From NCBI RefSeq assembly GCF_000003815.2, contig NC_049992.1, positions 6,485,081-6,549,080 of the forward strand: a DNA stretch of 64,000 nt, in the 5' to 3' direction. Made by a program: the position numbers and the translations under genes. This stretch comes from Branchiostoma floridae. Its lineage: Eukaryota > Chordata > Leptocardii > Amphioxiformes > Branchiostomatidae. Under the pieces are notes generated by a model, which saw only the letters and a program-made list of their open reading frames with translations, had not been told where the DNA came from and made no database searches. Of the stretch, positions 1 to 19,600 are shown piece by piece (positions within the stretch are counted from its first letter, which is position 1; each line of letters opens with the position of its first letter).

Positions 1-205
1 GTTCAAAAGATTATTCAACGAATTTCAGAGAAAAAGAAAGAATTTTCTTACATATTTTGTACTTTGTGGTCTTCTAAGTCATGCTTTTACGCATTACGCA
101 ATATCTTATCATAAATTATTTACAACTCGGCAAAAATAACACAACAGTGCCGCTAGCTGTGAATGAACCCCGCAGTGCCGCACAGGTGCCCCTTAGTGCA
201 CCTGC
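1..205. repeat. MITE family 1, copy truncated by window start
   Basis: Shares the internal body (cattacgcaatatctt, gtgccgcacaggtgcccc) and right end with the copies at 4021, 8911, 40302, 44054, 44311 and 47081. Non-autonomous element of about 250 bp when complete. Confidence 0.75.
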
Positions 206-470
206 CATTCGGTACTAACTCTAGTGACCTCAGTGCGACTGGCCCAAATGCGGCTTAAGTACTGTAGGTTATTACAACCCAGGTCTGGAAGGACCCCTAC
301 TCTTTTTGATAAGAGTGGTAGGTTCCTTTATGGGCTCGAGGTGTGGCTCTTCACGAACACGGGACCTCAATTAAATGCCCTATCCAAGGGACGGTCCAAA
401 TCAAACCTAGTTACTAATCTAAATCTGAGTGAAGCGAGGAAAGGCGTATAATGTACCTTTCGATCATGAG
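206..470 (-). repeat. tRNA-derived SINE fragment, minus orientation
   Basis: The segment is the reverse complement of the body of the SINE at 4774-5210 (shared blocks around the gacctcagtgcgac, acgggacctc and cctatccaagggac words). The tRNA head is missing. It lies in the intron upstream of exon 580-659. Confidence 0.6.
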
Positions 471-579
471 CTCAAGAGTTCTTTGTTCATACTTTATCTC
501 GTTTCTGGGCTTCATGTGCTCTATGTATGTACGTACATATGGATCCTTGTGCGATTTGTTGTTGTTCCCCGTGAAACAG

Positions 580-7270
<6,691 letters not shown>

Positions 7271-7307
7271 TAACAGCCGAACAAGTTTGGGTTTAACGGC
7301 CCGATAT

Positions 7308-7528
7308 ATAACGCTAGCTCACCTTTATTAGCGGGGTAACCTATACCCGTTGTACCTAAACGGCAGGATATTTAGGAATATCACGTACATGGACGGTGGT
7401 TTCAAATTGCATTTTTTTCAATATAATACAGTTTGAGACCACCGTCAGTCGACTTGATATCCCGAAATACCTTGGTGTTAGCACAACGGATAAAGGTTAC
7501 CCCGCGAATAAAGGTGAACTAGCGTTAT
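7308..7528. mobile_element. MITE family 2, copy 2
   Basis: Inverted ends ataacgctagctcaccttta and aaaggtgaactagcgttat; sits in the presumed 3' UTR just 38 bp after the stop codon. Confidence 0.8.
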
Positions 7529-8910
7529 CAATTACTGAAACGCCCTTGGTGTATTACTATACAGGCCATTCATTTGACGTCACCTGCGCCATGTTGTATT
7601 ACAACGTACGTCTGTTATAACCACACGAAAATGCTACTTCTTAATTCAATTACCCGCCAGTAACATGGTCGTGGGGGATTCAAATTATAATTAGTATGAC
7701 GTCAATGAAATGCCTGTATACATGTACATCTTTTGGGGCAGAGAAAAAATTCAAGTCATTATAGTATCAGCTTCTGTTCAGTTTTTCTCCATAACTACGC
7801 CAATTTTCAAAATATCAGATCAAATTATAGATATTCTTAGTAGTATTATGAACAGAAAAAGATGTAGCAATTTATAGTGGTTTAGAGATGAACAAAATGA
7901 CGATGCAAGCATTGACAGACATGCAGCCATTTTCTAATTGGTCGATTTTCTGATTACCACGCTATCATTGGTTGACCTGCTAATAATGATGGACAGTCTT
8001 ATGTTTGCCACATTGGCCTCGTTTTCGTAATGCTACTTGAAATAGATGTATTGCCAGTCGCCAACTTAAAATGACCAAATATCAGGAATTTGACAAGCTA
8101 CATTATTTTAAGTTTTAGCAGTAAGAATGAGCAAATATTTGGAGGGTCTGAGGAGAGTTCATATTTTCTGTAAATTGTTTTTCTATTGTAAGAAATACAC
8201 GTCGACTGTGTAATTCATTAGTAACGTTTCTTCAATATGTAAGTGAATATGATGCGTAATACATATGCTTAAGACCAATCAAATGTTTTTACGAAAGTGT
8301 AAGATTTAGCTTGAGCCAGCATATTTCTATCCTGGTTCCTAAACAGTTTGCATACAAGAATACTGTGTTTCTGATGCCTTGTACAGTTCATATGCCCTGT
8401 ACAGTTGATATATGTGAATATTTACATACTAAAAAGCTTAATACAAGCTAGGTATATATGTAGGGGAAAACTTGGGTATTGCTAGATATGTCTTATGAAT
8501 GTAAGTACTGTACCGACAATTTGAATTCCACATGTTGAAGCGGCGCAACCAATTGCCAAATTAATGTTCATGTTGATGACGTGTCTTTATCTTTAATTCT
8601 ATATCATTTAAGTAATAAAGTTCTTAAGTTGAGTGTTAAGGTTAGTTTACTGAATTCATCCAATGTAGTATAGGCAATTTAATTCTGCTGCTACCAAAAC
8701 CAACAGGCCACTATAGTTTCTGGTCATATGAATCAATAGAAGCATGCTTGATTTTGCCAGTTATATAATAGATAGTCTAAGCAATGTTTAGTGGGTGAGG
8801 AGTTGTATGTCATTTGTTCTGACTGTTACTTTGATTGATGCTATTAAAATGTTCCTGAAATCGTACGAAGTACTGCAGCACAAATATCATCATTCAAAGG
8901 AAGCAAACTT

Positions 8911-9170
8911 AAGGTGATATCTCACTGAACTTGGGGCACGGGTGCGGCACTGCTGGGTTCGAAAGATTACTCAACAAATGTCAAAGATAGATTTGAAATT
9001 TTCTTACGTTTTGTGTATTTTATTTTCTTCTAATTCATGCTTACGTATTACGCAATGTTTGAATTCTAAAAAAAAATCAGACGAAAAAAAACACATAAAT
9101 GTTCAGTGTCGCAGTGAATGAACCCCACAGTACCGCACCTGTACCACACAAGTGCAGTGAGACACCACCA
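8911..9170. mobile_element. MITE family 1, copy 3
   Basis: Starts aaggtgatatctcactgaac and ends agtgcagtgagacaccacc; body matches the other copies. Confidence 0.75.
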
Positions 9171-10302
9171 TTACATGACTCTTACCTGCTGACAATAGCG
9201 TGCTGTTTGACCTGGTGAAGTCGGCCATGGCAAGTAATGTCGGTTATACCTGCATGAATGTTTAAGTATGTAGGAGGAGGAAACTATATGATTGTGTAAT
9301 TTGAGACTATCTAGAGTGGCACTGTGGGGCTACCTGTGTTGGGAGACCGGTCCACTTCTTCTCGATGACCTTGGCACAACGGTCACCTTCCTTGCAAAAG
9401 TTGTTCATTGATTAGATTACAGTAAGTTTTACAGTAAGCTAGATATTTGGCACGGCGCACAAATTTGGCACGGCGCTTTTTAATCATCGCAAAGATTCGG
9501 CTTGACATCGGTGCACCGGACTGGTCAATACCGGGAACAAGATTGAGCCGACACATGAATGCAAACAACCAAACAGCCCGAAAACAATGCCTCCGTTTTA
9601 CAAAATTAGCATGGATAACACAAACTCTGCTGTCTGGGTCTATTTTAACTGATGTCGGGTGGTCTACTATAAGTGAAATTTAATCAGGCTGGAATCTGAG
9701 AGTTTGCATTATATATATTAACGTTAATCGAGACGGACAAGCATCGCTTGCGTTTCCAATACAAATCGCTAGACGGCAGTCTTCCACGTGGGGTTAAAGG
9801 TGAAAGGTGAAGCACAGGGCATAGTGGGAGATCCAGGTCAGGCTTGGGTCTCACGCAATTTTACATGATTTTTTCGACTTTTTCACCCCTTTGGAACGTA
9901 AATACACCTTTATTACCGGCCCTACGTGAAGGTAAGTCATCGAAGAATATTAGAAACTGTTACCAGAAGGGTTTAAGGATCACGGGCTTTTCAAACTGAT
10001 CGTTTTCACCACGTGCATGCACGTCCATGCATGTTCGCACATGTTGTTTGGGAGAACACGTGCGAACACCGGGAGTTATTGTAACTAGAGCAATAGCCTC
10101 GTCTATGGGCATTTCTGTTGAAATTTGAACAATTTAGGTTCGTTCATAAGTAGACCAAGGTGTGAACTTGTCAAAGAAGCTTACTTTGAGAATCCGGAAG
10201 GACTGAGTATTCAGCTCGTGTTGTCCTGACTTGGCCGGTTTTGGGGGAGGGGGGTGGACCGGGTGGGTGGTACTGCTTACTGATAGTATTTGGGACAGTC
10301 TT

Positions 10303-10735
10303 TTAGCAAATGCCCACAAACGCCCGCACTCTGGAGAAGTCCGAAGTACGAATTTCATATGTTTTGCTTGGAATATGTCCACATTTTGCTCCCATGCATT
10401 AATCCTGAGTTTCAAGTCAATCCATTGATATTAAGTGACATAAATCAAAGTTGATGAATTAACTTTAGATGGTTTTTGTATTGAATGCCCAGTAAAAAGT
10501 CTTTTAGCGAATATCACCTATATCCAATGACCTCAATGAAAAGCGGCCTGCAGGCTGATTTGAGCATTCATTAATAGATAAAGGTTCAAACAAACAAATC
10601 CACAAAAATATCGCTATGGCGCCTAAACCTGCCACCACAAACATGTTTAAGAAGGTGTCCCATTGATGTGTACGAAGTTTCCGTGCTTCACAAGCTTTTC
10701 AAGTTCCTTTTTTTTTTCAACAATAACTGGATGGA
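10303..10735. repeat. Dispersed repeat, copy 1, directly upstream of PDCD11
   Basis: Shares blocks with 54765-55110: aatgcccacaaacgccc, gcttggaatatgtccac, aatcctgagtttcaagtcaa and ggtgtcccattgatgtgtac. Copy 1 has an extra segment around 10525-10595. Confidence 0.75.
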
Positions 10736-10853
10736 AATTATCCATGATAGTTCTTCAGAGAGGGAAACTTTGCAGAGATCCAGTCTACTTTACGAGCAAA
10801 TAATGTTATAAAATCTTGTTTAAAGCATAGAGAAAACTGACCACTGCCCAGTG

Positions 10854-13633
10854 ATGGAGGAGGATGCCTTCCCACGAGGAGGGACGGTCCAGAAAACGGA
10901 CACAGCCGACAGGACCACCCAGAAAAGGAGAGATGCTCATCCACAGGACAACCTCTTCATGGTAGGAACTATCTATTTTTGTTTGTAAATCTGTCTGATG
11001 TACAAATGGATCAAATGAAAGAATTGTGATTTACCTCCACAGGGATGGACAAATTTTCTAAAACTTTAGTAAAACTAAAAGTCACTTATCAGGGCTCCTG
11101 ACTGCGACCAAGTTGGTCGCATATGCGAGTAGAATTCCCCTGGTGCGACCAGATCTGTAACCACAGTCGCACAGTGCGACCTCTTACAATTAATCATCAT
11201 TTATCATCCAGCCAAGTAGAATCTTTGCAGGGAAAGGCTGTCCCTGCCAGGTATCAGTTTCTTCCCCTGACAGGGATGATCAGCAGGGGTTGTCACACCT
11301 CATTAAGGCCTGCCATGTGTCTGTACTGTCTTCAATTACATGAACCAAGGAGGTTTAAAAAATGTTTTTCCACTGGACCTTTATTTACTGTATTCCCTTT
11401 GTGAGTTTGTCCAAACAGATAGGGAAATTTGAGAGTATACATGATATATATATATATATATTGGTTTGGCCAAGGAGGTTGAAGAAAGAGCCTTGGTTTG
11501 GCCAAGGAGATTTCATGTATAGGAAATAACCTCCTTGACATAGTATGGTATGGTATGATATGCTATGACAGCATGATAAGTGGAGGTCCAGTAGGCAGTA
11601 ACAAAACTTTTGTAACATGACTTTTTAGACAACAATGTTGCAGCCCTGAGACAGTGAACAAGTAGGCCTTTATAACAAAAAATGTTAGGGTGGAAAAAAT
11701 ACATTCTTGAGATACGATCTTGGTGTTGGAGAGCGGCCTGCACTATTTCCATTTTCAGTTCAATTTCACCCATTTTGTCAGACACTTGTACTTTTATACT
11801 TATTTGTGGTTTTTTTTTTTCAATTTAAATGGTAATTTGGGATTAATCACTTATTTTTCATTGTTCTTACAATAAGAAGGCATAATTACTTTTTTGTCTG
11901 TGTAACTTGGTTTCAGTATTGAATACATTTTGATAATCCTTATGTTGCAAGTTTGATTGACTCATTTTTTGGGCATTTAAAACTTGTTCGTCAACAGTCA
12001 TGCCTGACAAGGCTGGAGGTACAAGAGTCGAGTCTGAATAAAGCAGCCGGCCGTAGCAAAAAAACTTTTGTCCTCCTATCCCCAAGAACCACCACATCAA
12101 TGTATTTACCACATTCACCATATTCAAAGCAAGATTGTTTTTTCTTTCATATTACTGTATTAAAATATGCTATTCCAGGTGATCAACAATGATTCTTAGA
12201 TTTTTTGCTTTTACTACCAATTTTTACAGTGGTGCTCCTAAATTTTTGCTGGTGCTCCTAAGTTTTTAGAGTTAGGAGCGCAGTGCTCCTAGGCCAAAAA
12301 GTTAGTCTGGAGCCCTGCTTATCATATTGGGCAAGTAGATAAAATCTACTTGTCCAAATCGATTTTCAGTTGCCCAAAATTCAAATATCGCTTTTATATG
12401 CGTTTTCACTTCCAGCAATGGAGTTCTTATTATTGCCTTTTTTTTTTCTATGTTGACCATTGCTTGATTGCTGTAAAAGTAACAAGTACATTGTATATCA
12501 AAATCTCACTCAATGGAAGCATATTTCTTGGCTGGTTGGGCAAGTGGGGAGATCATGCACTTGCCCGAATGGCACTCTTACTTGCCCAGGACAATAGGGC
12601 TAGTGGACTTGTCTAACCCTGCAGACTATACCAATTTGATATTTCTGCCACTCTTACAATGTACATAGACATAAGAAATACCTACACAGCTCCAACTTAT
12701 GAAGCTTCAAATGCAGCTGGTACTGAAAGTGATTCCAAGTCCTACTGTTTTGAAAGTGCTGTATCTATAGAAGAATTTCCTCTTTGAAACCAGTTATTTT
12801 TATCTCCTTTCTTAATTTTACAGCCCCGTCCTGATGAGAAGAAGAAGGGAAAGAAGCAGAGGAAGAAGAAGAAAGCTAAGAACACAAAACAAGAACCAAC
12901 CTCTGAACTAGGAGAGGAGGAGGAGGGGGAAGGCAGCCTTCCTAACCTGGTCACCAGTGTGCAGGTTCTCAGTTACAAGGTACTTGTTAAATATTATCCT
13001 AAGTTATGGCTTATAATATGAAGTGTACACAAACTTGTCTGCAGTGGCCAAGTACTAGTAACGCTAGCTCACCTTTATCCGTTAGGTAACCTACTAGTAT
13101 ACATGTATCCGTTGCTTTTAAAAACAGGTTATCTAGGCAAATCAAGTCGATGGGTGATAGTTTAAAAAATTTCAACTGCAATAGCCTAAAAATATTGCAA
13201 TTTGAAAATAACGTCCGTCTACGTGATATACACAAATTCCCTGTTAGTAAAAGCAACCGAAATAGGTTACCCAACGGATAAAGGTGAACTAGTGTTACAT
13301 GATAATAATTTGATAGTATAGAAAGGTAATTTAAAAGGTAATCCCATAGGGTACTAAAGCCCTTACTAAGGCTAAAGCCCAGAGCGGACCGCAATGGCCA
13401 TGTGGTCGCTATGCAAAGGTGGCCGCTAATACAGGTTTGACTGTACATCTTCTCTATTCCAGAAACTGGTGACAGGAATGCCCATCCTGGGGTGTGTGAA
13501 GGAGGTGAGTGACTGTGATCTCACCGTGAGCCTGCCTGACGGACTTATCGGCTTCGCTCAGATCACACGGATCTCCGACACGCTGACTCGGATCCTGCAG
13601 GAGTATGCTGATGGAAGTGGTCACACGGACGAG
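10854..13633 (+). CDS. PDCD11: PDCD11 exons 1-3: N-terminus, basic tract, S1 domain 1
   Basis: Exon 1 (10854-10961) encodes the start and ends DNLFM. Exon 2 (12824-12979) is a Lys/Arg-rich then Glu-rich segment (residues 37-88), likely nucleolar targeting. Exon 3 (13463-13633) is the first S1 domain: [20 protein letters not shown] followed by [10 protein letters not shown]. All three exons are phase 0 at both ends. Intron 1 holds a 1.2-kb TIR element and intron 2 a family-2 MITE. Confidence 0.93.
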
Positions 13634-16600
13634 GTACTGTACTGTACATGCTGTATACTGTAAATGCAGAAATGTTTGTGGTTTTCGTGCTGACCACTTC
13701 ACTGCAAACTTAAAACCACCGCGAACATTTTTCTATTATGGTATTAGACTGCAGTCTATGGTGTTACCGCAAAAATTCCTTTTCCCCGCTGCCGCGAAAT
13801 TAAATCCCCGCAAACTTAAATGCATTTACAGTATGCTGTACTGTTGTCTGCACTACAGTTAGAGCTGTGTACCTAAACAAATTTTACAGGTACATGTACA
13901 TGGTTAAAGTACAGGTCCGGACCTGAACCTGTACCTGAACTACTAGGTCAAGTAAAAGTCGATCGTCCGTAAGGAAAGAGGCATGTTTGAACCAATAAAA
14001 ATGTGTTTAATTGTGGTAGACAAATCATCATCATCATCGTCATCATCATGTTTCGACCTCAATGAGTTTCTTAAGAGTTGTGCTTGGGTGGTCGACCCTT
14101 CTCCTAGTGCCGGGGGACCACAACAAGAATCTTCCAGCTGGTTCAGTATGATGGTGCACTGTTGTTGTTTTTTTGGTTTCTCCTGTCGATTGGACAGATG
14201 AGGAGGCAGACAGGCTATTTGCCTGTTTGCCTGACCTGCACATGACTTTTTATGGTGAAGGAGGGGTGTGCAATTCCTTCTCCACCCTCTCGTCTACTGA
14301 GCACTAAGTCTCACAGGGGCAACTGTATGCAACGTGTGAGGCGGCTGGTGCACTGTACTCTGTAGACAAATGATGCAACAAAAATGTGACCCTTACAGAA
14401 TTGTTGTTTTTCCTCCTGCACTGGGATCAGAGACAGCTATGAACACCCTCCAGATTAATTTTGGACTTCCAGGTTAATTCCGGAAAAACCTTGATTATTT
14501 GAAAATTGATTAACCAAATGAAATAATATTTACAAGTATGGTATATGAAAAGGTAGTTAACAGATTGTAATTAGATGTCTCCAGGAACAAAGCCAATTCT
14601 GGAGAATTCTGGCAGAATTCTGGCTCTGCACCAGAATTCTGGAGAATTCTGGGAACCTGAGCCAGAATTCTTAAGAATTCTGCAGAATTCTCCAGAATTG
14701 AATTTGTTCCACTGTATCCTTTACAATTGTCGTGCAATAAAGTTCTTCTTCTTCTATCTAAAATTCCAGGACTTCCCCACCCTGCCCAAGTTGTACCAGG
14801 CAGGTGCGATGGTGCGCTGTGTCATCGCTGAAGTCGTCACGTCCAAGTCCGGACACCCGCGGATTCTCCTGTCCCTCAACCCCCGAGATGTGAACCAGGG
14901 CCTACAGGGGACAACTCTTAAACCTGGCATGGTGGGAATCAGTTCTTTCCAGGGTTTAAAATGCAAAATGCAGGGATAAACAAGCCCACTAGCCCTATTG
15001 TCCAGGGCAAGTAAAAATGCTGTTTGGGCAAGTGCATGACCTACACCACTTGCACGATCGGGCAAGTAAGATTTTTCCATTGATTGAGTGCAATTTTGAT
15101 ATACTTGTTATTACTTTCTACTGTCACGACATCAAACAATGGCCAACAGATAATTCCATTGCTGGAAGTGAAGATGCATAAACTAGTAGATTACTAGTAT
15201 TAGTTGTAACAGTGACATTTTAATTTTGAGCAAGTGAAAAATTGGTTCGGGCAACTAAATTTTTTATGTGCTTGCCTGATAGGACAAGTGAATTTTAGAA
15301 AACTTGTCCAACCCTGAAATGTACAGTAGAAGCCAGTTAATTGCACAATGGATAACCTCACTGTTCTGTTAAATGCACAGAATCCCCAAATCCTGTAGTG
15401 ATGCGGTCCAGCTAGATAACTTTGTTAGTTTTTTTTGCACCTTTCGGATAATTGCACAAAATATGCTCAGCAAATCGGGTGTGCAATTAAATGGCTTCTA
15501 CTGTACATGTTTCTGCATGCTTGTACGTTTTGATGCAATAGGGACATTGTCTTCTTGTCTTGAATTTTTCATTAAAATATTTTCAGCTTGCTTCCCCATG
15601 GGGACTACAATCTGAAATTGTTTAAGTCAAGAGTTAACAGACGTCTTTCTTCACAATACAGTATTTTAACCCCAAACGCTTGAGTGGCTCCACGGGCCTT
15701 GTTTTGCAGTGAACTCCAAGTAAATAAAAAGAAATAAAATTTTTTTCACGGGACCAGTACTTGCATGGTACCTGTACAAAATGTTTTTTTTTTGTTCTCA
15801 GACCAGTCCAAAATAAACAGACCAGAAAGAAATCAGAGGACTGGATTTTGGACCAATTAGAACATGGGCACATTATACTGGCAGGTGTCCACGCCTTTAC
15901 ATGCTTACTGGTCCAAAAAAGTAACATTAGCAAAGTAGAGTTACTGTAGAGTTTTTAAAGTCATTTCTATAAGATTATAAAGTCCCCTGCACTTAGATAA
16001 ATTCTGCCTGCTCCACGTTTTACCTTCCAGCCAAAAACCAAATTGAATGTAGTTTAAGATGGTCGCAGTAATATTTATACCATTTTGACTATTGTACTTT
16101 TCAGGTTTTATCCGGTTGTGTGGCAAGCATAGAGGATCATGGGTACACTGTTGACCTTGGTGTCAAAGGTCTAAGGGCATTTTTAAACAGAGCAGAAACT
16201 CAGGAATTTTTACAGAGCAGACAGATGGGTATGTATCTTTTTATTCTGTCTTGAATTTCTAGAAAAAAAAGGTACTGAATTCGTGTTTGAAACATCTTAG
16301 TCAATTTTGCTGGAACATAATTTTTCTTACTCTAAGCTAAGACTTGTATGATTTCGTTTCATTTATTACAAAACCTTTTAGCCCAATCGGGCTAACTTCT
16401 AAGGTTCACAAATGAAGATTACTTAATATGCTCCATGACTTTGGAAACACAAATTATTGGGATTTAAATGATTTTCTGAAAGCTGAATCAATATAGGGTA
16501 GCTTTCACCAACCTTGGTCAAATTTAGAAATACAAAATTAAAAATTTAATATAAAAATGCAAATATTTGAAGGACACACAGCCACCATTTCATTGGTTGG

Positions 16601-19600
16601 GCAGATAATTGTCAAGCTTGAATTAGGCGAGTACAAACTGGAGATTATACATATGAGTTTAATCCCTACTCTTATTGATAAGAGTGGTGGGTCAAATTCA
16701 AAACAGTTTTTTTAGACCTAAAAACCGTACAGAGTATTTCTGAATCTACACATTAATGACCTCTGACCAAGCTGTAACCTTTGCCTTCTGACCCTCAGCT
16801 GCCCCCATGCGACTGGCCCAGCCCCTGCTGTGCCTGGTGAGGAGTGTTGTGAGCGGGGGAAGGTCCGTTAACCTCACCATCTCACCAACGCTACTCCAGA
16901 AAGCCGTGGTGAGTAAAAGAGAAAGTTAAAGTCTTGGATATGCTTTTTTATATACATTTCTCTTCAGTATGACAATGCTTTTGAAATGTAGTCCTTGTCT
17001 GAAAAAGATTTGATTTGGAGCAATGCTTATAAAGGATTGTTTACAGATCATTGCAAAGTAAAGTTGTTATAAGAATAAAGAAGCTCCAAACTGCTTATCC
17101 GTGAACCTTACCGTCTCACCCACACTACTTCAGAAAGCCGTGGTGAGTAAAAGAGATGGATATAACGTCTTATGATTAAAGTTTAACATACATTCTCTCT
17201 GTCACATTTCTATGGCTGCCACAATATTTTTAAATGTAGTCCTTGTTTTTGGTGTCTTTTGTGTGTGGATAGATGTGTACACAGGTGTCAGCAAAACAAA
17301 ACAAAGTCTAATTATGATCACCCCAGCAGTGTCCTGAGGTACTGCAGGAGAATGCCCTGTTTTGATATGTTTTTTATGCTCTCCAAGGCAAAAGAGGACC
17401 TGGACCTGACCCTGGATTCCCTGACCCCCGGGACTCTAGTGGAGGTGACGGTGACGTCTGTACAGAATCATGGGATACTGGCCGAGTTTCTGGGCTTCAC
17501 GGGAAGCGTCTCGCGTGTGCACCTCCCGACTAAACGGGCTGAACTATACAGGAAGGGACAAAGGGTTGGTGTTACACCATTTTTTTTAAAGCTAGGACAA
17601 AGAAAGATTTAGGGAATGGCACAAGCCTAATTAATTTGTATTAAGCAAGGTGAAAATGCTCAAGGAAGCCCATCAGAAAAACATACTCTGTTGATTTTAA
17701 AGAAAGATTGTTTTGAACAAATTTCCTAGGATCCTTTCCTTTCAGGTAATATGAAATATCATACCTCCAACAGCCCAATGTAAAATCAAACAAAAGAAAA
17801 CTTTTTGTCCACTCAACATTGAAGCCTATATATCAGACTGAGTTTAGATTTATCGAAGTGACATTGCCTAACTGCAAAATACAGGAACTCGAAAAGTTAA
17901 ATGATTAATTTTTTATCATTTTTTAAATAATTTTCTTTACCTCATAACACACATTCAGATGAAGGCTTTATTCTGTTAATCCACCCGACTACCAAGACAG
18001 TGGCTCTTAGTTTCTAGTTTTGACAGTAGGATGCTAGCCTGAGTACCATCCTCCGTAGTGATCGCTGGCTAAATATCCTCGCTTGCTAACTCTGTGGTTA
18101 GCAGCAAGCAAAAGCAGCAAGCGAAAGTACTGAGCCAGCGGTCAGTACAGAGGATGGTACTCAGGCTTGTGGGATGCAGGACATTAAATAGCACAGAGAA
18201 ACTTAATATTATCTTCAAGTTTGTTGACTGTGTCTTTGTTTAACAATTTTGTTGTTATCACACATGACGTAAAAGATTGTATACTAACGGGAGGGGGCCA
18301 TACTTCGACACCCGTTCTAAGTGGATGCGCATGGCTTTTGTCAATGTACATTTTACAGTGAACTCATCAAAAACAAGTTAAGATCTTGTATGCATCCATA
18401 TAACTGTTATTGAAGCTGTACAGATATATATTTCATTTAACAGTAGCGTTCCGCACTGTACTTTGACAGCGCACGAAACTTACGGCAGGTTTTCGGCTTG
18501 CGTCCTAGCAGAACGTTCCAACACAAAAAAGGGGTCCAAACTCCGACATAGTAACAACCAGACCATCGCCGTGCATTTTTAAACAACTTATGCAAATAGA
18601 ATAGCACTAAAAGTCTTCATTATATTTTTTTGGTACCAAATATAGGTCATAATTTGTATTACGCGACTTATTCAAATACGGTGTGTTAAAACGTTTACCT
18701 CTCACGGTGAGACCAACTTGCCGCAAAACGGCAGCGCATTGTTACGTTGGACTGTGACGGCATTTTCGCTTTTCGGCTTCCTTGATTGCCATTTCATCCT
18801 GTCTTTTGGCAGCAGCAACGGCTACAGGATTTTTTAGTCGGTAGAGATCGATTTTTCTTGAATGTTTGTCGCTCTACGGACGGGTTGACTGAGTTCAACG
18901 TGTTGAGCATCGCTCGCCCGCCTGCGTGCGTGATAGTAAAATGGCGGGGCCCCGACTGGGTGAACATTGTGGCATCATTTTAGCTCCGTTTATCCAAGCC
19001 AGTTAAAGGCAGAAGAGAACACAGGTATTATTTTTCGGAAGGCTAATAAACATCATTTCTATGTGTGGTGATATTTTTTCACATGTCGTATTTTGCGAAG
19101 AATAATTCAAGAGTTTCCCGGGCCATGGTCTCGATACGTTCGCTCGTCAACTTGCACGGAAGGCGTCAAACTTGTGCAAGTTTTTCAATCGTTATCTGTG
19201 GGACTTGCTAACTTCGACACATACCCCGCCTTTGTAGTTATTTACAACAAGGTTTAGTCTACAGCTAGTGTACTTCTCATGTGCAGGCATCTATGCATTT
19301 CTCCGCAACAATGATTTTTAAAACCTGTCGAACTTTGGACCCCTGTCTAAGTATGGCCCCCTCCCGTTATACATCTACCCAATTACCAAGAGAGTGGCTC
19401 TGAGTTACCAGTTTTGTCTGTGGGATGCAGGACTTATGATTTGTCTTTGTTGAACAATTTTGTTGTTATCACACATTCAGGTAAAGGCTTGTATACTGTA
19501 CATCCACCCGACTACCAAAACAGTGGGTCTGAGTTTCCAGTCTCGACTGTGGGACGGTAGGACGTTAGTGGATGTACAGGAGTTACCTGCCATCGGTACC

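Larger units (their letters stand above)
7271..10853. other. Intergenic region between ABCC4-like gene and PDCD11
   Basis: Contains the ABCC4-like 3' UTR (an AATAAA at 8614-8619 is one candidate signal), MITE copies at 7308-7528 and 8911-9170, a dispersed repeat at 10303-10735, and otherwise AT-rich DNA in which I see no gene. The PDCD11 promoter must lie near 10700-10850; no TATA box is evident. Confidence 0.6.

Noticed and set aside
17103-17147. Duplicate of exon 6 as a functional alternative exon
   Set aside because: No acceptor with a pyrimidine tract precedes it and using it would repeat part of an S1 strand; kept only as a duplication.
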